In this document: piece after piece, positions 10,096 to 17,577 of the stretch
Position numbering within the stretch: position 1 is the stretch's first letter
Layout: each line of letters starts with the position of its first letter
Assembly: GCF_002911015.1 (NCBI RefSeq)
Contig: NZ_KZ626933.1
Span: 1-32,340 of the forward strand
DNA: 32,340 nt
From: Streptomyces populi
GTDB lineage: Bacteria > Actinomycetota > Actinomycetes > Streptomycetales > Streptomycetaceae
Direction of reading: 5' to 3'
Notes under the pieces: generated by a model
The model's input: the letters and a program-made list of their open reading frames with translations, nothing else
Told to the model about the DNA's origin: nothing
The model's database searches: none
Translations under genes and position numbers: made by a program

Positions 10096-10240
10096 GTTGT
10101 CGGATGTCTCCGGACCGCCACGGAACAAGCCCGGACAGCTTGTAATGCGTAGGTCGTCGGTTCGCATCCGACAGGGGGCTCGGCGGAAAGCCCGGCCCGG
10201 ACGGTGTCCGGGCCGGGCTTTCGCGTTCAGCGGATGCGGC
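10096..10240 (+). repeat. 145-bp direct repeat, copy A, with tRNA-Thr 3'-half (copy 2)
   Basis: Ungapped match to 13050-13194 (offset 2954), about 87% identical by eye. It contains the tRNA-Thr 3'-half at 10139-10181, which differs from the real tRNA only at 10165 (tRNA position 58, A to C). The 43 bases upstream (10096-10138) are shared with the other copy but not with the tRNA 5' half, so no functional tRNA is encoded. It marks the boundary between the STAND islet and the Ig-like islet and resembles an attachment-site remnant. Confidence 0.85.
10187..10221 (+). terminator. Hairpin after tRNA half-copy A
   Basis: A perfect 16-bp stem (10187-10202 with 10206-10221) and GGT loop. The core stem is conserved in the repeat at 13143-13173 but differs from the real tRNA terminator. 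It lies downstream of the Ig-like gene on the minus strand and could serve that gene too. Confidence 0.85.
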
Positions 10241-10312
10241 GGCGGGCGCGGGAGCGGGCCGCGCCCGGACAGCTTGCCGGGCAGCCGGTCCAGACCCTGT
10301 GGGCCCAGGTGC

Positions 10313-12874
10313 TCAGGTCCTGACCGTCAGGTACTGCCAGCCGCCCCACGTGCTCACGTTGGTGGTGTCCTTCGAGCTGTGGACGTATTCCGAGCGCACC
10401 CGGAATTTCTGGTTGACCGCGTGGGAGAGGCTCAGCCGTGCCGCCACGGAGCTCTTGGAGCCGAGCGTGAAGCAGCCCGAGGTGCTGAGCGTGTGCCAGG
10501 CACCGCTGTAGTACTGCTGGACCTGGAAGTGCACGCACTGGCCGGACTTGTTCGGCGACACGGTCGTGGTCACCGTCGGTCGCACCGTGTGGTGGTAGAC
10601 GCGGTAGGTGGTGCCGCTGTACGTGGTGGTCGTGTAGTAGCCGCTCAGGGTCTGCGCGACCTTCGCCTGGCCGCTCACGGCGCGGGTGGCCGTGGCCGGG
10701 GCGTAGCGGTGGTCGCCCGCGTAGGACGCGGTGAACGTCGTGTTGCCGACGAGCTTGTACGTGGCCGTCAGGTTGCCCTTGCTGTCCACGGTGCCCGTCT
10801 TGACCAGCGTCTTCTTGCCGCCGGAGGGCGTGGCGTAGAGCGAGACCGTACGGCCGTTGTACGTGGTGCCCAGGTGGGCGGTGACGGTGGCCGTCGCGCC
10901 GTACGCGTAGGTCGAGGCGTTGGCGGCCACGGACAGGCTCGTCGTGGCGCGCGAGACCTGGACGGTCGCGGAGGCGGTGGCCGCCCGGTGGCTGGTGTCG
11001 CCCGCGTAGCCGACCGTGTAGGTGTTGGCGCCGCCGATGGAGGGGGTGTCCTTGACGGTGATCGTGCCGTCGGCGGCCACGGGGGCCGTCCACGTCACGG
11101 GCGTCGTGGTGTGCCCCGCGTCCGTGCGGGTCACGGTGACCGTCTTGCCACTGCCGTACGGGCCGTCGCCCAGCCGGGCGCCGAAGCTCAGCGCGGCGCC
11201 GCGCGTGGCGGTCGCGGGGGCCTTCAGCGTGAGGACCGGGGCGTAGGGAGAGATGGTGGTGCTCAGCTCGTTCGCACCCGGCTGATGCGTGGTGTCTCCC
11301 TCGAACGACAGGCGGTAGGTGAACCATCCGGCCGTCCCCGGGTCGTCCGTGACCGTGAACCGACCGGTGGCCGGGTCGAGCGGGGCCGCGGGGAGCCGCG
11401 TCGACTCGTGGGTGTCCTCGTTCACCCGGGTCACCTGGACGGCGGCGCCCTGGGCGAAGGGGCCGCGGCTCAGGTCGGTCATGACCGTGCTGGTGAAGGC
11501 CACCTTGTGCGGCGTCGCCGAGCTGAACTCCGGGTACGGGACGGTGGTTCCGATCCTGGACACCCACACCTTCAGCGAGGTGGTCGCCGGCCGGTGCGTC
11601 GCGTCGCCCGCGTAGGACACCTCGTAGGTGTACCCGCCCTCGTCCTGGCGGGTGTCGGTGATGCCGAAGGAGCCGTCCGCGCCGATCGTGGCGTCGGGCA
11701 GTTCGGTGCCGTCGCGGGTGACCTTCAGCGTGGCGCCGGCCGGGACGAAGCCGTGGCCGCCCACCGTTCCGTTCACCGTGAACCGCTGGGCGGGGATCGC
11801 GTACGGCGACGGGGCGCCGAGGGAGAGCTCGGTGTCCGTGAGCTTGGCGTCGCCGAGGACGTCGAGGGCGTAGGACCCGTTGTCCTGGGTGACGGCGTAG
11901 AGCGTGCGGCCGTCGGCGCCCCAGGTGAGGCCGTCGGCGGCGACGGTGCCGGCCGGGAAGGCGAAGTGGTTCTCGGCGATCTGGTCGGCCGCGTAGACGT
12001 AGGCGCCCGCGCCCGAGCCCGCGGTGCTGCCGAGGGCGATCGTGCCGTCGGAGTCGATCGCGACGGAGTTCGGGGAGGAGTTGGCGCCGCCGGTGTAGTA
12101 CACGTAGGGCTTGACGGAGCTGAGGTCCGCCGTGCTGTACACGTACACGGCGGTCGACTGCGGAACGAGCAGTCTCGTACCGTCCGCGGTGACCTGGACG
12201 GGGCCCGACGCGGCGCCGCTGACGCCCATGTCGACCTTGGGGGAGGGGGTCCCGGAGGAGACGTCGTAGGTGGCGACGTGGGTCATGGAGGACCGGGCGT
12301 CCTGCACCGCGAGCACCCCGCCGCCCGTGCTGAGAAGAGGGGCGGCCGACCAGTGCGGCATGACGGGCTGCGGGGTCGGCGCGGGGTCGGCGGCGGAGGG
12401 GTCCATCGAGCCGACGGTGCCCTTGCCGTCGTCGGCCGTGTAGCCGTACCAGAGCTTGCCGCCTGCCGTGGCGACGGAGACCGGAGCGCTGCCGGTGCCG
12501 GTGTCGACGCGGCCGGTCTCGGTGAGTGTCGCCGTGTCGATGGCGGCGATCGCGTCGCCGTCAGTGAGGGCCGCGTACAGCGTCTTGCCGTCGGCGGACA
12601 GCGCGAGGCCGTCGGCGCCCTGCTCGCCGTCGATGGTGGTGACGGGGTTGCCGGACAGGTCGGTCACCACGATGCCGGTCGTGCCGGAGCCCTGGCTGAA
12701 GAAGAGGTGTTGGTGAGCGCCGTCGACCGCCATGTGGGCGTAGTGCGACAGCGGCAGCGCGGCCGTGGTGCCGCCGTCGGCCCAGGCGGCAGGACCGGTG
12801 AGGCCGACGGTGGCGGTGGTCAGACCTGCGACGACGGATATCGCCGCCGCGAGCGAGACCTGCTTGAGGCGCAT
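10313..12874 (-). CDS. Secreted beta-propeller/Ig-like repeat protein
   Basis: An 853-residue exported protein. The signal peptide has basic MRLKQ, a hydrophobic core and a predicted cut after AWA near residue 32. Residues about 40-350 look like a YVTN/WD40-type beta-propeller, with recurring blade segments such as ADGKTLYAAL, ADGTRLLVPQ and ADGRTLYAVT. Four bacterial Ig-like domains follow at about 355-425, 426-527, 528-627 and 628-725. Each ends in a related strand: YEVSYAGD, YRLSFEGD, YTVGYAGD or FTASYAGD. A 120-residue C-terminal domain carries two cysteines (GQCVHF and SGCFTL) and Tyr/Thr-rich strands. The ATG at 12874 is chosen because AGGAG lies just upstream and the signal peptide begins there. 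It is the only gene between the two 145-bp repeats. A surface or adhesive role is likely; the ligand is unknown. Confidence 0.88.
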   Translation of the reverse strand: MRLKQVSLAAAISVVAGLTTATVGLTGPAAWADGGTTAALPLSHYAHMAVDGAHQHLFFSQGSGTTGIVVTDLSGNPVTTIDGEQGADGLALSADGKTLYAALTDGDAIAAIDTATLTETGRVDTGTGSAPVSVATAGGKLWYGYTADDGKGTVGSMDPSAADPAPTPQPVMPHWSAAPLLSTGGGVLAVQDARSSMTHVATYDVSSGTPSPKVDMGVSGAASGPVQVTADGTRLLVPQSTAVYVYSTADLSSVKPYVYYTGGANSSPNSVAIDSDGTIALGSTAGSGAGAYVYAADQIAENHFAFPAGTVAADGLTWGADGRTLYAVTQDNGSYALDVLGDAKLTDTELSLGAPSPYAIPAQRFTVNGTVGGHGFVPAGATLKVTRDGTELPDATIGADGSFGITDTRQDEGGYTYEVSYAGDATHRPATTSLKVWVSRIGTTVPYPEFSSATPHKVAFTSTVMTDLSRGPFAQGAAVQVTRVNEDTHESTRLPAAPLDPATGRFTVTDDPGTAGWFTYRLSFEGDTTHQPGANELSTTISPYAPVLTLKAPATATRGAALSFGARLGDGPYGSGKTVTVTRTDAGHTTTPVTWTAPVAADGTITVKDTPSIGGANTYTVGYAGDTSHRAATASATVQVSRATTSLSVAANASTYAYGATATVTAHLGTTYNGRTVSLYATPSGGKKTLVKTGTVDSKGNLTATYKLVGNTTFTASYAGDHRYAPATATRAVSGQAKVAQTLSGYYTTTTYSGTTYRVYHHTVRPTVTTTVSPNKSGQCVHFQVQQYYSGAWHTLSTSGCFTLGSKSSVAARLSLSHAVNQKFRVRSEYVHSSKDTTNVSTWGGWQYLTVRT

Positions 12875-12994
12875 GGGACTCCTGGGGAGGGCGCGGACAG
12901 GCAGTCGTACGACCACGCCTGTCGCTGACAGAGCGGCCGGCAGGCGGGTGCCGGACACGCGTGAGACCGCTGACCTCCCCTTTTGGTTGTACTG

Positions 12995-13034
12995 CCGCGT
13001 CGTGAGGCTCGGGGCCGCGTCGTCGGGCTCGGGG
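12995..13034. repeat. Two tandem 20-bp units
   Basis: 12995-13014 and 13015-13034 match at 18 of 20 positions. They lie in the 395-base gap upstream of the Ig-like gene. Apart from these, the repeat at 13050 and its hairpin, I see nothing else in that gap. Confidence 0.6.
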
Positions 13035-13049
13035 CGAACCGCGGAACGC

Positions 13050-13194
13050 GTTGCCGGGCGTCCCCGGACCGCCGCGGAAGGAGCCCGGACAGCTCGTGAC
13101 GCGTAGGTCGTCGGTTCGCATCCGACAGGGGGCTCGGCCCGGAGCCCGGCCCGGACGGTGTCCGGGCCGGGCTTCCGTGTTCGACGGACGCGGG
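13050..13194 (+). repeat. 145-bp direct repeat, copy B, with degraded tRNA-Thr 3'-half (copy 3)
   Basis: The partner of 10096-10240. The tRNA-like part is 13093-13135. It keeps the T stem, acceptor strand and the same A58C change, and differs further around the anticodon loop (CTCGTGACG instead of CTTGTAATG). It closes the accessory region. Ordinary chromosomal genes resume at 13270. Confidence 0.85.
13143..13173 (+). terminator. Hairpin after tRNA half-copy B
   Basis: A perfect 14-bp stem (13143-13156 with 13160-13173) and GGT loop, the same core as at 10187-10221. It may have no transcript to stop now, but its conservation shows it was duplicated together with the tRNA half. Confidence 0.8.
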
Positions 13195-13269
13195 GGAGGC
13201 GTCGAGTGCCGGCCGCGTGGACGCGGTGCCGTGGTCGTCCCGTCCCGGGAAGCGCCGGGCCTTCGTGCC

Positions 13270-13749
13270 TCAGCCGCGCTTGCCGAGGGACTCCAGTGCC
13301 TCGTCCGTCAGCCGGTACACCGTCCACTCGTCCTGCGGGCGCGCGCCGAGCGACTCGTAGAAGCCGATCGCGGGCCGGTTCCAGTTCAGGACGGACCACT
13401 CCAGGCGCTGGTAGCCGCGGTCGACGCAGATCCGCGCGAGTTCCGTGAGCAGCGCCCTGCCGTGGCCGCCGCCGCGCGCCGAGGGGCGTACGTACAGGTC
13501 CTCCAGGTAGATGCCGTGGACGCCGCGCCAGGTCGAGAAGTTCAGGAACCACACCGAGAAGCCGACCGGTTCGCCCGTGGCGTCGTCCTGGGCGATGTGC
13601 GCGTACGCGGCCGGATTCTCCCCGAACAGCGCCTCGTGCAGCTGCTCCGGTGTCGCCCGCGCCTCTTCCAGGGCTTTCTCGTACTCGGCGAGCTCACGGA
13701 TCAGGGTGTGGATGACGGGGACGTCGTCGGGGGTCGCGATACGGATCAT
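13270..13749 (-). CDS. GNAT-family N-acetyltransferase (diamine acetyltransferase-like)
   Basis: A 159-residue cytoplasmic acetyl-CoA-dependent acetyltransferase. The start IRIATPDDVPVIHTLIRELAEYE, the strand GIYLEDLYVRP, the acetyl-CoA pyrophosphate loop RGGGHG at 92-97, and WSVLNWNRPAIGFYESLGA near 118-136 together resemble the spermidine/spermine and thialysine acetyltransferase subgroup. Tyr131 is the usual general-acid candidate. The length is full for a single GNAT domain. The acceptor is not defined by sequence, though polyamines or amino-acid amines are plausible. It is divergent from the rhomboid-like gene across about 140 bases and lies just outside the second tRNA-half repeat. Confidence 0.88.
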   Translation of the reverse strand: MIRIATPDDVPVIHTLIRELAEYEKALEEARATPEQLHEALFGENPAAYAHIAQDDATGEPVGFSVWFLNFSTWRGVHGIYLEDLYVRPSARGGGHGRALLTELARICVDRGYQRLEWSVLNWNRPAIGFYESLGARPQDEWTVYRLTDEALESLGKRG

Positions 13750-13890
13750 GGGCCGAGGGTAGGGGGCGCCGCGGCCGCCCGTACGGCCGGGCCCGGTCCG
13801 CCGTCGTGCCGCAGGCTCCCCCGGCGCGGGCGGATCGTCCGGAATGCCGATCGCGGATAAGGGACACTACCGGCATGGATGAGGCGGGTC

Positions 13891-14544
13891 ATGCGAGGTG
13901 AGCGGTTCTTCCACAGGGTGTGGATGTATGTGCGCGGCGCGCCGGGCACCTATGTCTGGCTGGCGATTCTCTTCGTCACCACCGTGGCCCTGCACCACAT
14001 GTCCCCGGATTTCGAAGAGGACTTCCTGCGACAGCGCTCGACGAACATCCACGAACTGTCGAACAATCCGGTGCGGGTGCTGTTCGCGAGCGCGATGTGG
14101 ATCGACGGCGGGCACTGGATCCCGTACGCCGTTCTCTACACCGTCTTCCAGGCACCGGCCGAACGCTGGCTGGGAACGGCCCGCTGGCTCGCGGTCAACG
14201 CGACCGCGCACGTCCTGTCGACGCTGGTCAGCGAGGGTGCGCTGCTCTGGGCGATCAAGCACGGCATGGCGCCGCACTCCGCGGCCGACACCCTCGACGT
14301 CGGGGTGAGCTACGCGCTGGCGGGAGTGGTCGGCGTGCTCACCTACCGGATCGCGGCGCCCTGGCGCTATCTGTATCTGGCGGCGGTTCTGGCGCTGTAC
14401 GGCATTCCTTTCGTGACCGGGCGGACCTTCACCGATCTCGGGCATTTCACCTCCGTCCTCCTCGGTCTGGCCTGTTATCCGTTGACCAGGGGGCGCGGAA
14501 AAGCATGGAATCCGAAGGAGACAGCCGGCACTTTCCGGAGTTAG
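13891..14544 (+). CDS. Rhomboid-like multi-pass membrane protein
   Basis: A 217-residue integral membrane protein resembling the actinobacterial rhomboid-like family. About six hydrophobic segments are visible: YVWLAILFVTTVAL, a WIPYAVLYTVF region, HVLSTLVSEGALLW, YALAGVVGVLTY, YLYLAAVLALYGIPF and HFTSVLLGLACY. Ser140 in DVGVSYA and His185 in DLGHFTS sit in positions compatible with a rhomboid Ser/His dyad, but the classical GxSG is changed to GVSY, so protease activity is uncertain. The ATG at 13891 follows GAGGCGG; an ATG at 13879 is in frame but has no ribosome site. The stop is 9 bases before the FAD oxidoreductase start, suggesting one transcript. Confidence 0.8.
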   Translation: MRGERFFHRVWMYVRGAPGTYVWLAILFVTTVALHHMSPDFEEDFLRQRSTNIHELSNNPVRVLFASAMWIDGGHWIPYAVLYTVFQAPAERWLGTARWLAVNATAHVLSTLVSEGALLWAIKHGMAPHSAADTLDVGVSYALAGVVGVLTYRIAAPWRYLYLAAVLALYGIPFVTGRTFTDLGHFTSVLLGLACYPLTRGRGKAWNPKETAGTFRS

Positions 14545-14553
14545 CGTCCCGTC

Positions 14554-15960
14554 ATGAGCAGCTCGGTGGGCAATGTCGTGAACGGTGGCGTCTCCTTCTG
14601 GTACGCGGACGACGGCCTGCCCGCGCCCCGGGAGCCGCTGCCCGGCGACGCGAGTGCCGACGTCGTCGTGGTCGGCGGCGGCTACACGGGACTGTGGACC
14701 GCGTACTACCTGAAGAAGGCGGCCCCCTCCCTGCGCGTCACCGTCCTGGAGCAGAAGTTCTGCGGCTACGGCGCCTCGGGGCGCAACGGGGGCTGGCTCT
14801 ACAACGGCATCGCGGGCCGCGACCGGTACGCGCGGCTGCACGGCAAGGAGGCGGCCGGGCGGCTCCAGCGGGCCATGAACGACACCGTGGACGAGGTCGT
14901 CCGGGTGGCCGCCGAGGAGGGGATCGAGGCCGACGTCCACCAGGGCGGCGTCCTGGAGGTGGCGTACACGCCCGCCCAGCTCGCGCGGCTCAAGGACTTC
15001 CACGCGCACGAGCTGTCGTTCGGCGAGAAGGACCGCGAGCTGTACGGCGCGAAGGAGACCGCCGAGCGGATCCGGATCGCGGACGCGGTGGGCTCGACCT
15101 GGACCCCGCACGGGGCCCGGCTGCACCCGGTGAAGCTGGTCAAGGGCCTCGCCGCGGCCGTCGAGGCGCTCGGCGTCACGATCCACGAGCAGACGCCGGT
15201 GACCGAGATCCGCCCGAAGCACGCGGTGACCCCGTACGGCACCGTCCGCGCCCCCTACGTCCTGCGCTGCACCGAGGGCTTCACCGCGAACCTCAAGGGC
15301 CAGCGGCGGACCTGGCTGCCGATGAACTCCTCCATGATCGCGACTGAGCCGCTGACCGACGACCAGTGGGCGCGGATCGGCTGGGAGGGCCGCGAGACGC
15401 TCGGCGACATGGCGCACGCCTACATGTACGCCCAGCGCACCGCCGACGGCCGCATCGCGCTCGGCGGCCGCGGGGTCCCGTACCGCTTCGGCTCGCGCAC
15501 CGACAACGACGGCCGCACCCAGGCCTCCACCGTCGACGCCCTGTACGAGATCCTCGTCCGCCTCTTCCCGTCGCTGACCGGTGTCCGGGTCGCCCACGCC
15601 TGGTCGGGCGTCCTCGGCGTCCCGCGCGACTGGTGCGCCACCGTCACCCTGGACCGTTCCACGGGCCTCGGCTGGGCCGGCGGCTACGTCGGCTCCGGCG
15701 TCGCCACCACGAACCTCGCCGGCCGCACCCTGCGCGACCTCGTGCTGCGGGACTCCGGCGGGGCGGACGCGACCGAATTGACCGGCCTGCCCTGGGTCGG
15801 CCACGAGGTCCGCAAGTGGGAACCGGAGCCCTTCCGCTGGATCGGTGTCCACGGCATGTACGCGACCTACCGCACGGCCGACCGCCGCGAGACGGCCACC
15901 CACAGCCCGGAGTCCTCCCGGCTGGCCCGGATCGCGGACCGGGTGGCGGGGCGCCACTGA
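14554..15960 (+). CDS. FAD-dependent oxidoreductase (DAO family)
   Basis: A 468-residue flavoenzyme of the D-amino-acid-oxidase/glycine-oxidase fold. The Rossmann motif VVVVGGGYTG spans 37-46, with the ribose-binding Glu66 at the end of the next strand. CGYGASGRNGGWLYNG follows near 70-85, as in gamma-glutamylputrescine oxidase-like members. GRIALGGRG and GWAGGYVGSGVATTNLAGRTL near the C-terminal half close the FAD site. It is expected to oxidise an amine or amino acid using O2 or another acceptor in the cytoplasm. The substrate is not determined, and a polyamine-related amine is one reading given the GNAT gene nearby. It is convergent with the MFS gene, 37 bases apart. Confidence 0.88.
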   Translation: MSSSVGNVVNGGVSFWYADDGLPAPREPLPGDASADVVVVGGGYTGLWTAYYLKKAAPSLRVTVLEQKFCGYGASGRNGGWLYNGIAGRDRYARLHGKEAAGRLQRAMNDTVDEVVRVAAEEGIEADVHQGGVLEVAYTPAQLARLKDFHAHELSFGEKDRELYGAKETAERIRIADAVGSTWTPHGARLHPVKLVKGLAAAVEALGVTIHEQTPVTEIRPKHAVTPYGTVRAPYVLRCTEGFTANLKGQRRTWLPMNSSMIATEPLTDDQWARIGWEGRETLGDMAHAYMYAQRTADGRIALGGRGVPYRFGSRTDNDGRTQASTVDALYEILVRLFPSLTGVRVAHAWSGVLGVPRDWCATVTLDRSTGLGWAGGYVGSGVATTNLAGRTLRDLVLRDSGGADATELTGLPWVGHEVRKWEPEPFRWIGVHGMYATYRTADRRETATHSPESSRLARIADRVAGRH

Positions 15961-15997
15961 GGCGGCGGGGGCGGGTCAGGAACGAAGGGCCCGGCGG

Positions 15998-17497
15998 TCA
16001 GGCCACCGACTCCGGGACCGCCGCGTCCGCCGGCGCGTGCCGGGGAGGCCTGGCCGTGACCATGAGTCCCGCGACCAGCCCGGCCAGGAGCATGATCCCG
16101 GCGGCCCACCAGATGGCCACGGTGTAGCCGTGGACCGTGCCCTCGCGGACGACCAGCGCCTTCTGCGCGGGATCGCGGAGGTGCGCGGTGATGTAGGCGG
16201 CGCTGCTGGTGGTGGCGATGGTGTTCAGCAGCGCCGTGCCGATCGAACCGCCGACCTGCTGCGAGGTGTTGACCGTCGCCGAGGTCACGCCCGCGTCCTG
16301 CGGGGCGACCCCCGCGGTGGCGGTGGCGAAGACCGGCATGAAGGTCAGGCCCATGCCGAGGCCCAGCAGGAGCAGACCGGGCAGCAGCTCGCCCGCGTAG
16401 TCGGAGTTCACGGTGAGCTGGGTGAAGAACAGCATGCCGCCGGCGGCCAGGATCATGCCCGGGACCATCAGCACGCGCGGGGCCACGTGGGGCAGCAGCC
16501 GGGCCGAGATCTGCGTCGAACCGATGATGATCGCGACGGTCAGCGGCAGGAACGCGAGACCGGTCTTCACCGGCGAGTACCCGAGGACGACCTGTAGGTA
16601 GTAGGTCATGAACAGGAACACGCCGAACATGCCGATGACGGCGAGCCCCATCGTCAGGAAGCAGCCGGCGCGGTTGCGGTCCTTGACGATGTGCAGCGGC
16701 AGCAGCGGGCTCGGCGCCCTGTTCTGCCACCACACGAACACCACCAGCAGTGCCGCCCCGCCCGCGAGGAGACCCAGCACCAGCGGGTCCGACCACCCGT
16801 GCGACTCCGCCTCGCTGACCCCGTAGACGATCGCCACCAGTCCGCCGCAGCCCAGCACCGCGCCGGGCACGTCCAGCCGGACGTTCCTGTGTCCCGGCCG
16901 GTCGCGCAGCAGCCCGAACGCGCCGAAGACCGCGATGACCGCGATGGGGATGTTCACGTACAGGCACCAGCGCCAGTTCAGGTACTCCGTCAGCAGACCG
17001 CCCACGATGAAGCCGATCGCCGCGCCCGAGCCCGCCAGCGCGCCGTAGATGCCGAACGCCTTGCCGCGCTCCTTGGGATCGGTGAAGGTCGTGGTCAGCA
17101 GGGACAGCGCCGAGGGCGCGAGCAGGGCGGCGAAGGCGCCCTGGAGGGCGCGGGCGCCGAACAGCATGCCGGACGTGGTGGCCGCGCCGCCGAGGCCCGA
17201 CGCCACCGCGAAGCCGATCAGGCCGATGACGAAGGTGCGTTTGCGCCCGACGAGGTCGGCGATGCGGCCGCCGAGCAGCAGCAGGCCGCCGAAGGCCAGC
17301 GTGTAGGCCGTGATGACCCACTGCCGGTTGCCGTCCGACATGCCGAGAGCGCGCTGAGCGGACGGGAGCGCGATGTTCACGATCGTCGCGTCCAGCACCA
17401 CCATCAGCTGGGCGAGCGCGATGACCACCAGCGCCCACCAGCGATGCGGATCGGGACCCACCGGCGCATCGGGTTCACCTGTCCGGGTGACACTCAT
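15998..17497 (-). CDS. MFS drug exporter, DHA2 (14-TM) type
   Basis: A 499-residue proton-coupled efflux permease of the plasma membrane. The first helix (WWALVVIALAQLMVVLDATIVNIALP) carries the DHA2 LDxTIVNIALP motif. GGRIADLVGRKRTF between helices 2 and 3 is MFS motif A. Helix 5 has GSGAAIGFIVGGLL, the antiporter motif C region, followed by NWRWCLYVNIPI. About 14 hydrophobic segments are visible. The start at 17497 (MSVTRTGEPD) matches the usual N-terminus. An in-frame ATG at 17581 overlaps the upstream stop as ATGA and has AAGGTGG before it, so an 84-base longer product is possible. Substrates are likely toxic organics or antibiotics. No adjacent TetR or MarR gene is present. Confidence 0.9.
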   Translation of the reverse strand: MSVTRTGEPDAPVGPDPHRWWALVVIALAQLMVVLDATIVNIALPSAQRALGMSDGNRQWVITAYTLAFGGLLLLGGRIADLVGRKRTFVIGLIGFAVASGLGGAATTSGMLFGARALQGAFAALLAPSALSLLTTTFTDPKERGKAFGIYGALAGSGAAIGFIVGGLLTEYLNWRWCLYVNIPIAVIAVFGAFGLLRDRPGHRNVRLDVPGAVLGCGGLVAIVYGVSEAESHGWSDPLVLGLLAGGAALLVVFVWWQNRAPSPLLPLHIVKDRNRAGCFLTMGLAVIGMFGVFLFMTYYLQVVLGYSPVKTGLAFLPLTVAIIIGSTQISARLLPHVAPRVLMVPGMILAAGGMLFFTQLTVNSDYAGELLPGLLLLGLGMGLTFMPVFATATAGVAPQDAGVTSATVNTSQQVGGSIGTALLNTIATTSSAAYITAHLRDPAQKALVVREGTVHGYTVAIWWAAGIMLLAGLVAGLMVTARPPRHAPADAAVPESVA

Positions 17498-17513
17498 TCG
17501 CCCAGAAGACCAT

Positions 17514-17566
17514 GGAACGGAACGAGTCGCATCTTTGGGCGATTTCGTTCCGCGGGGCGCGTTCCG
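17514..17566. promoter_or_regulatory. Cluster of GGAAC/GTTCC repeats before the MFS gene
   Basis: GGAACGGAACGA at 17514-17525, TCGTTCC at 17545-17551 and GTTCCG at 17561-17566 form two direct and two inverted half-sites, including a 7-bp inverted pair (17519-17525 and 17545-17551). They sit just upstream of the ATG at 17497 and look like an operator. The binding protein is not identified. Confidence 0.4.
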
Positions 17567-17577
17567 CCGGATCGTGG

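Noticed and set aside
10139..10181. A second tRNA-Thr gene
   Set aside because: Only the 3' half is present; upstream bases do not supply the acceptor, D arm or 5' anticodon strand, and position 58 is C.
10022..12928. Very long open frame on the + strand opposite the Ig-like gene
   Set aside because: Translation is low-complexity Gly/Arg/Val/Ala text. The opposite strand has a clear signal peptide and domains, so this is a high-GC antisense shadow.
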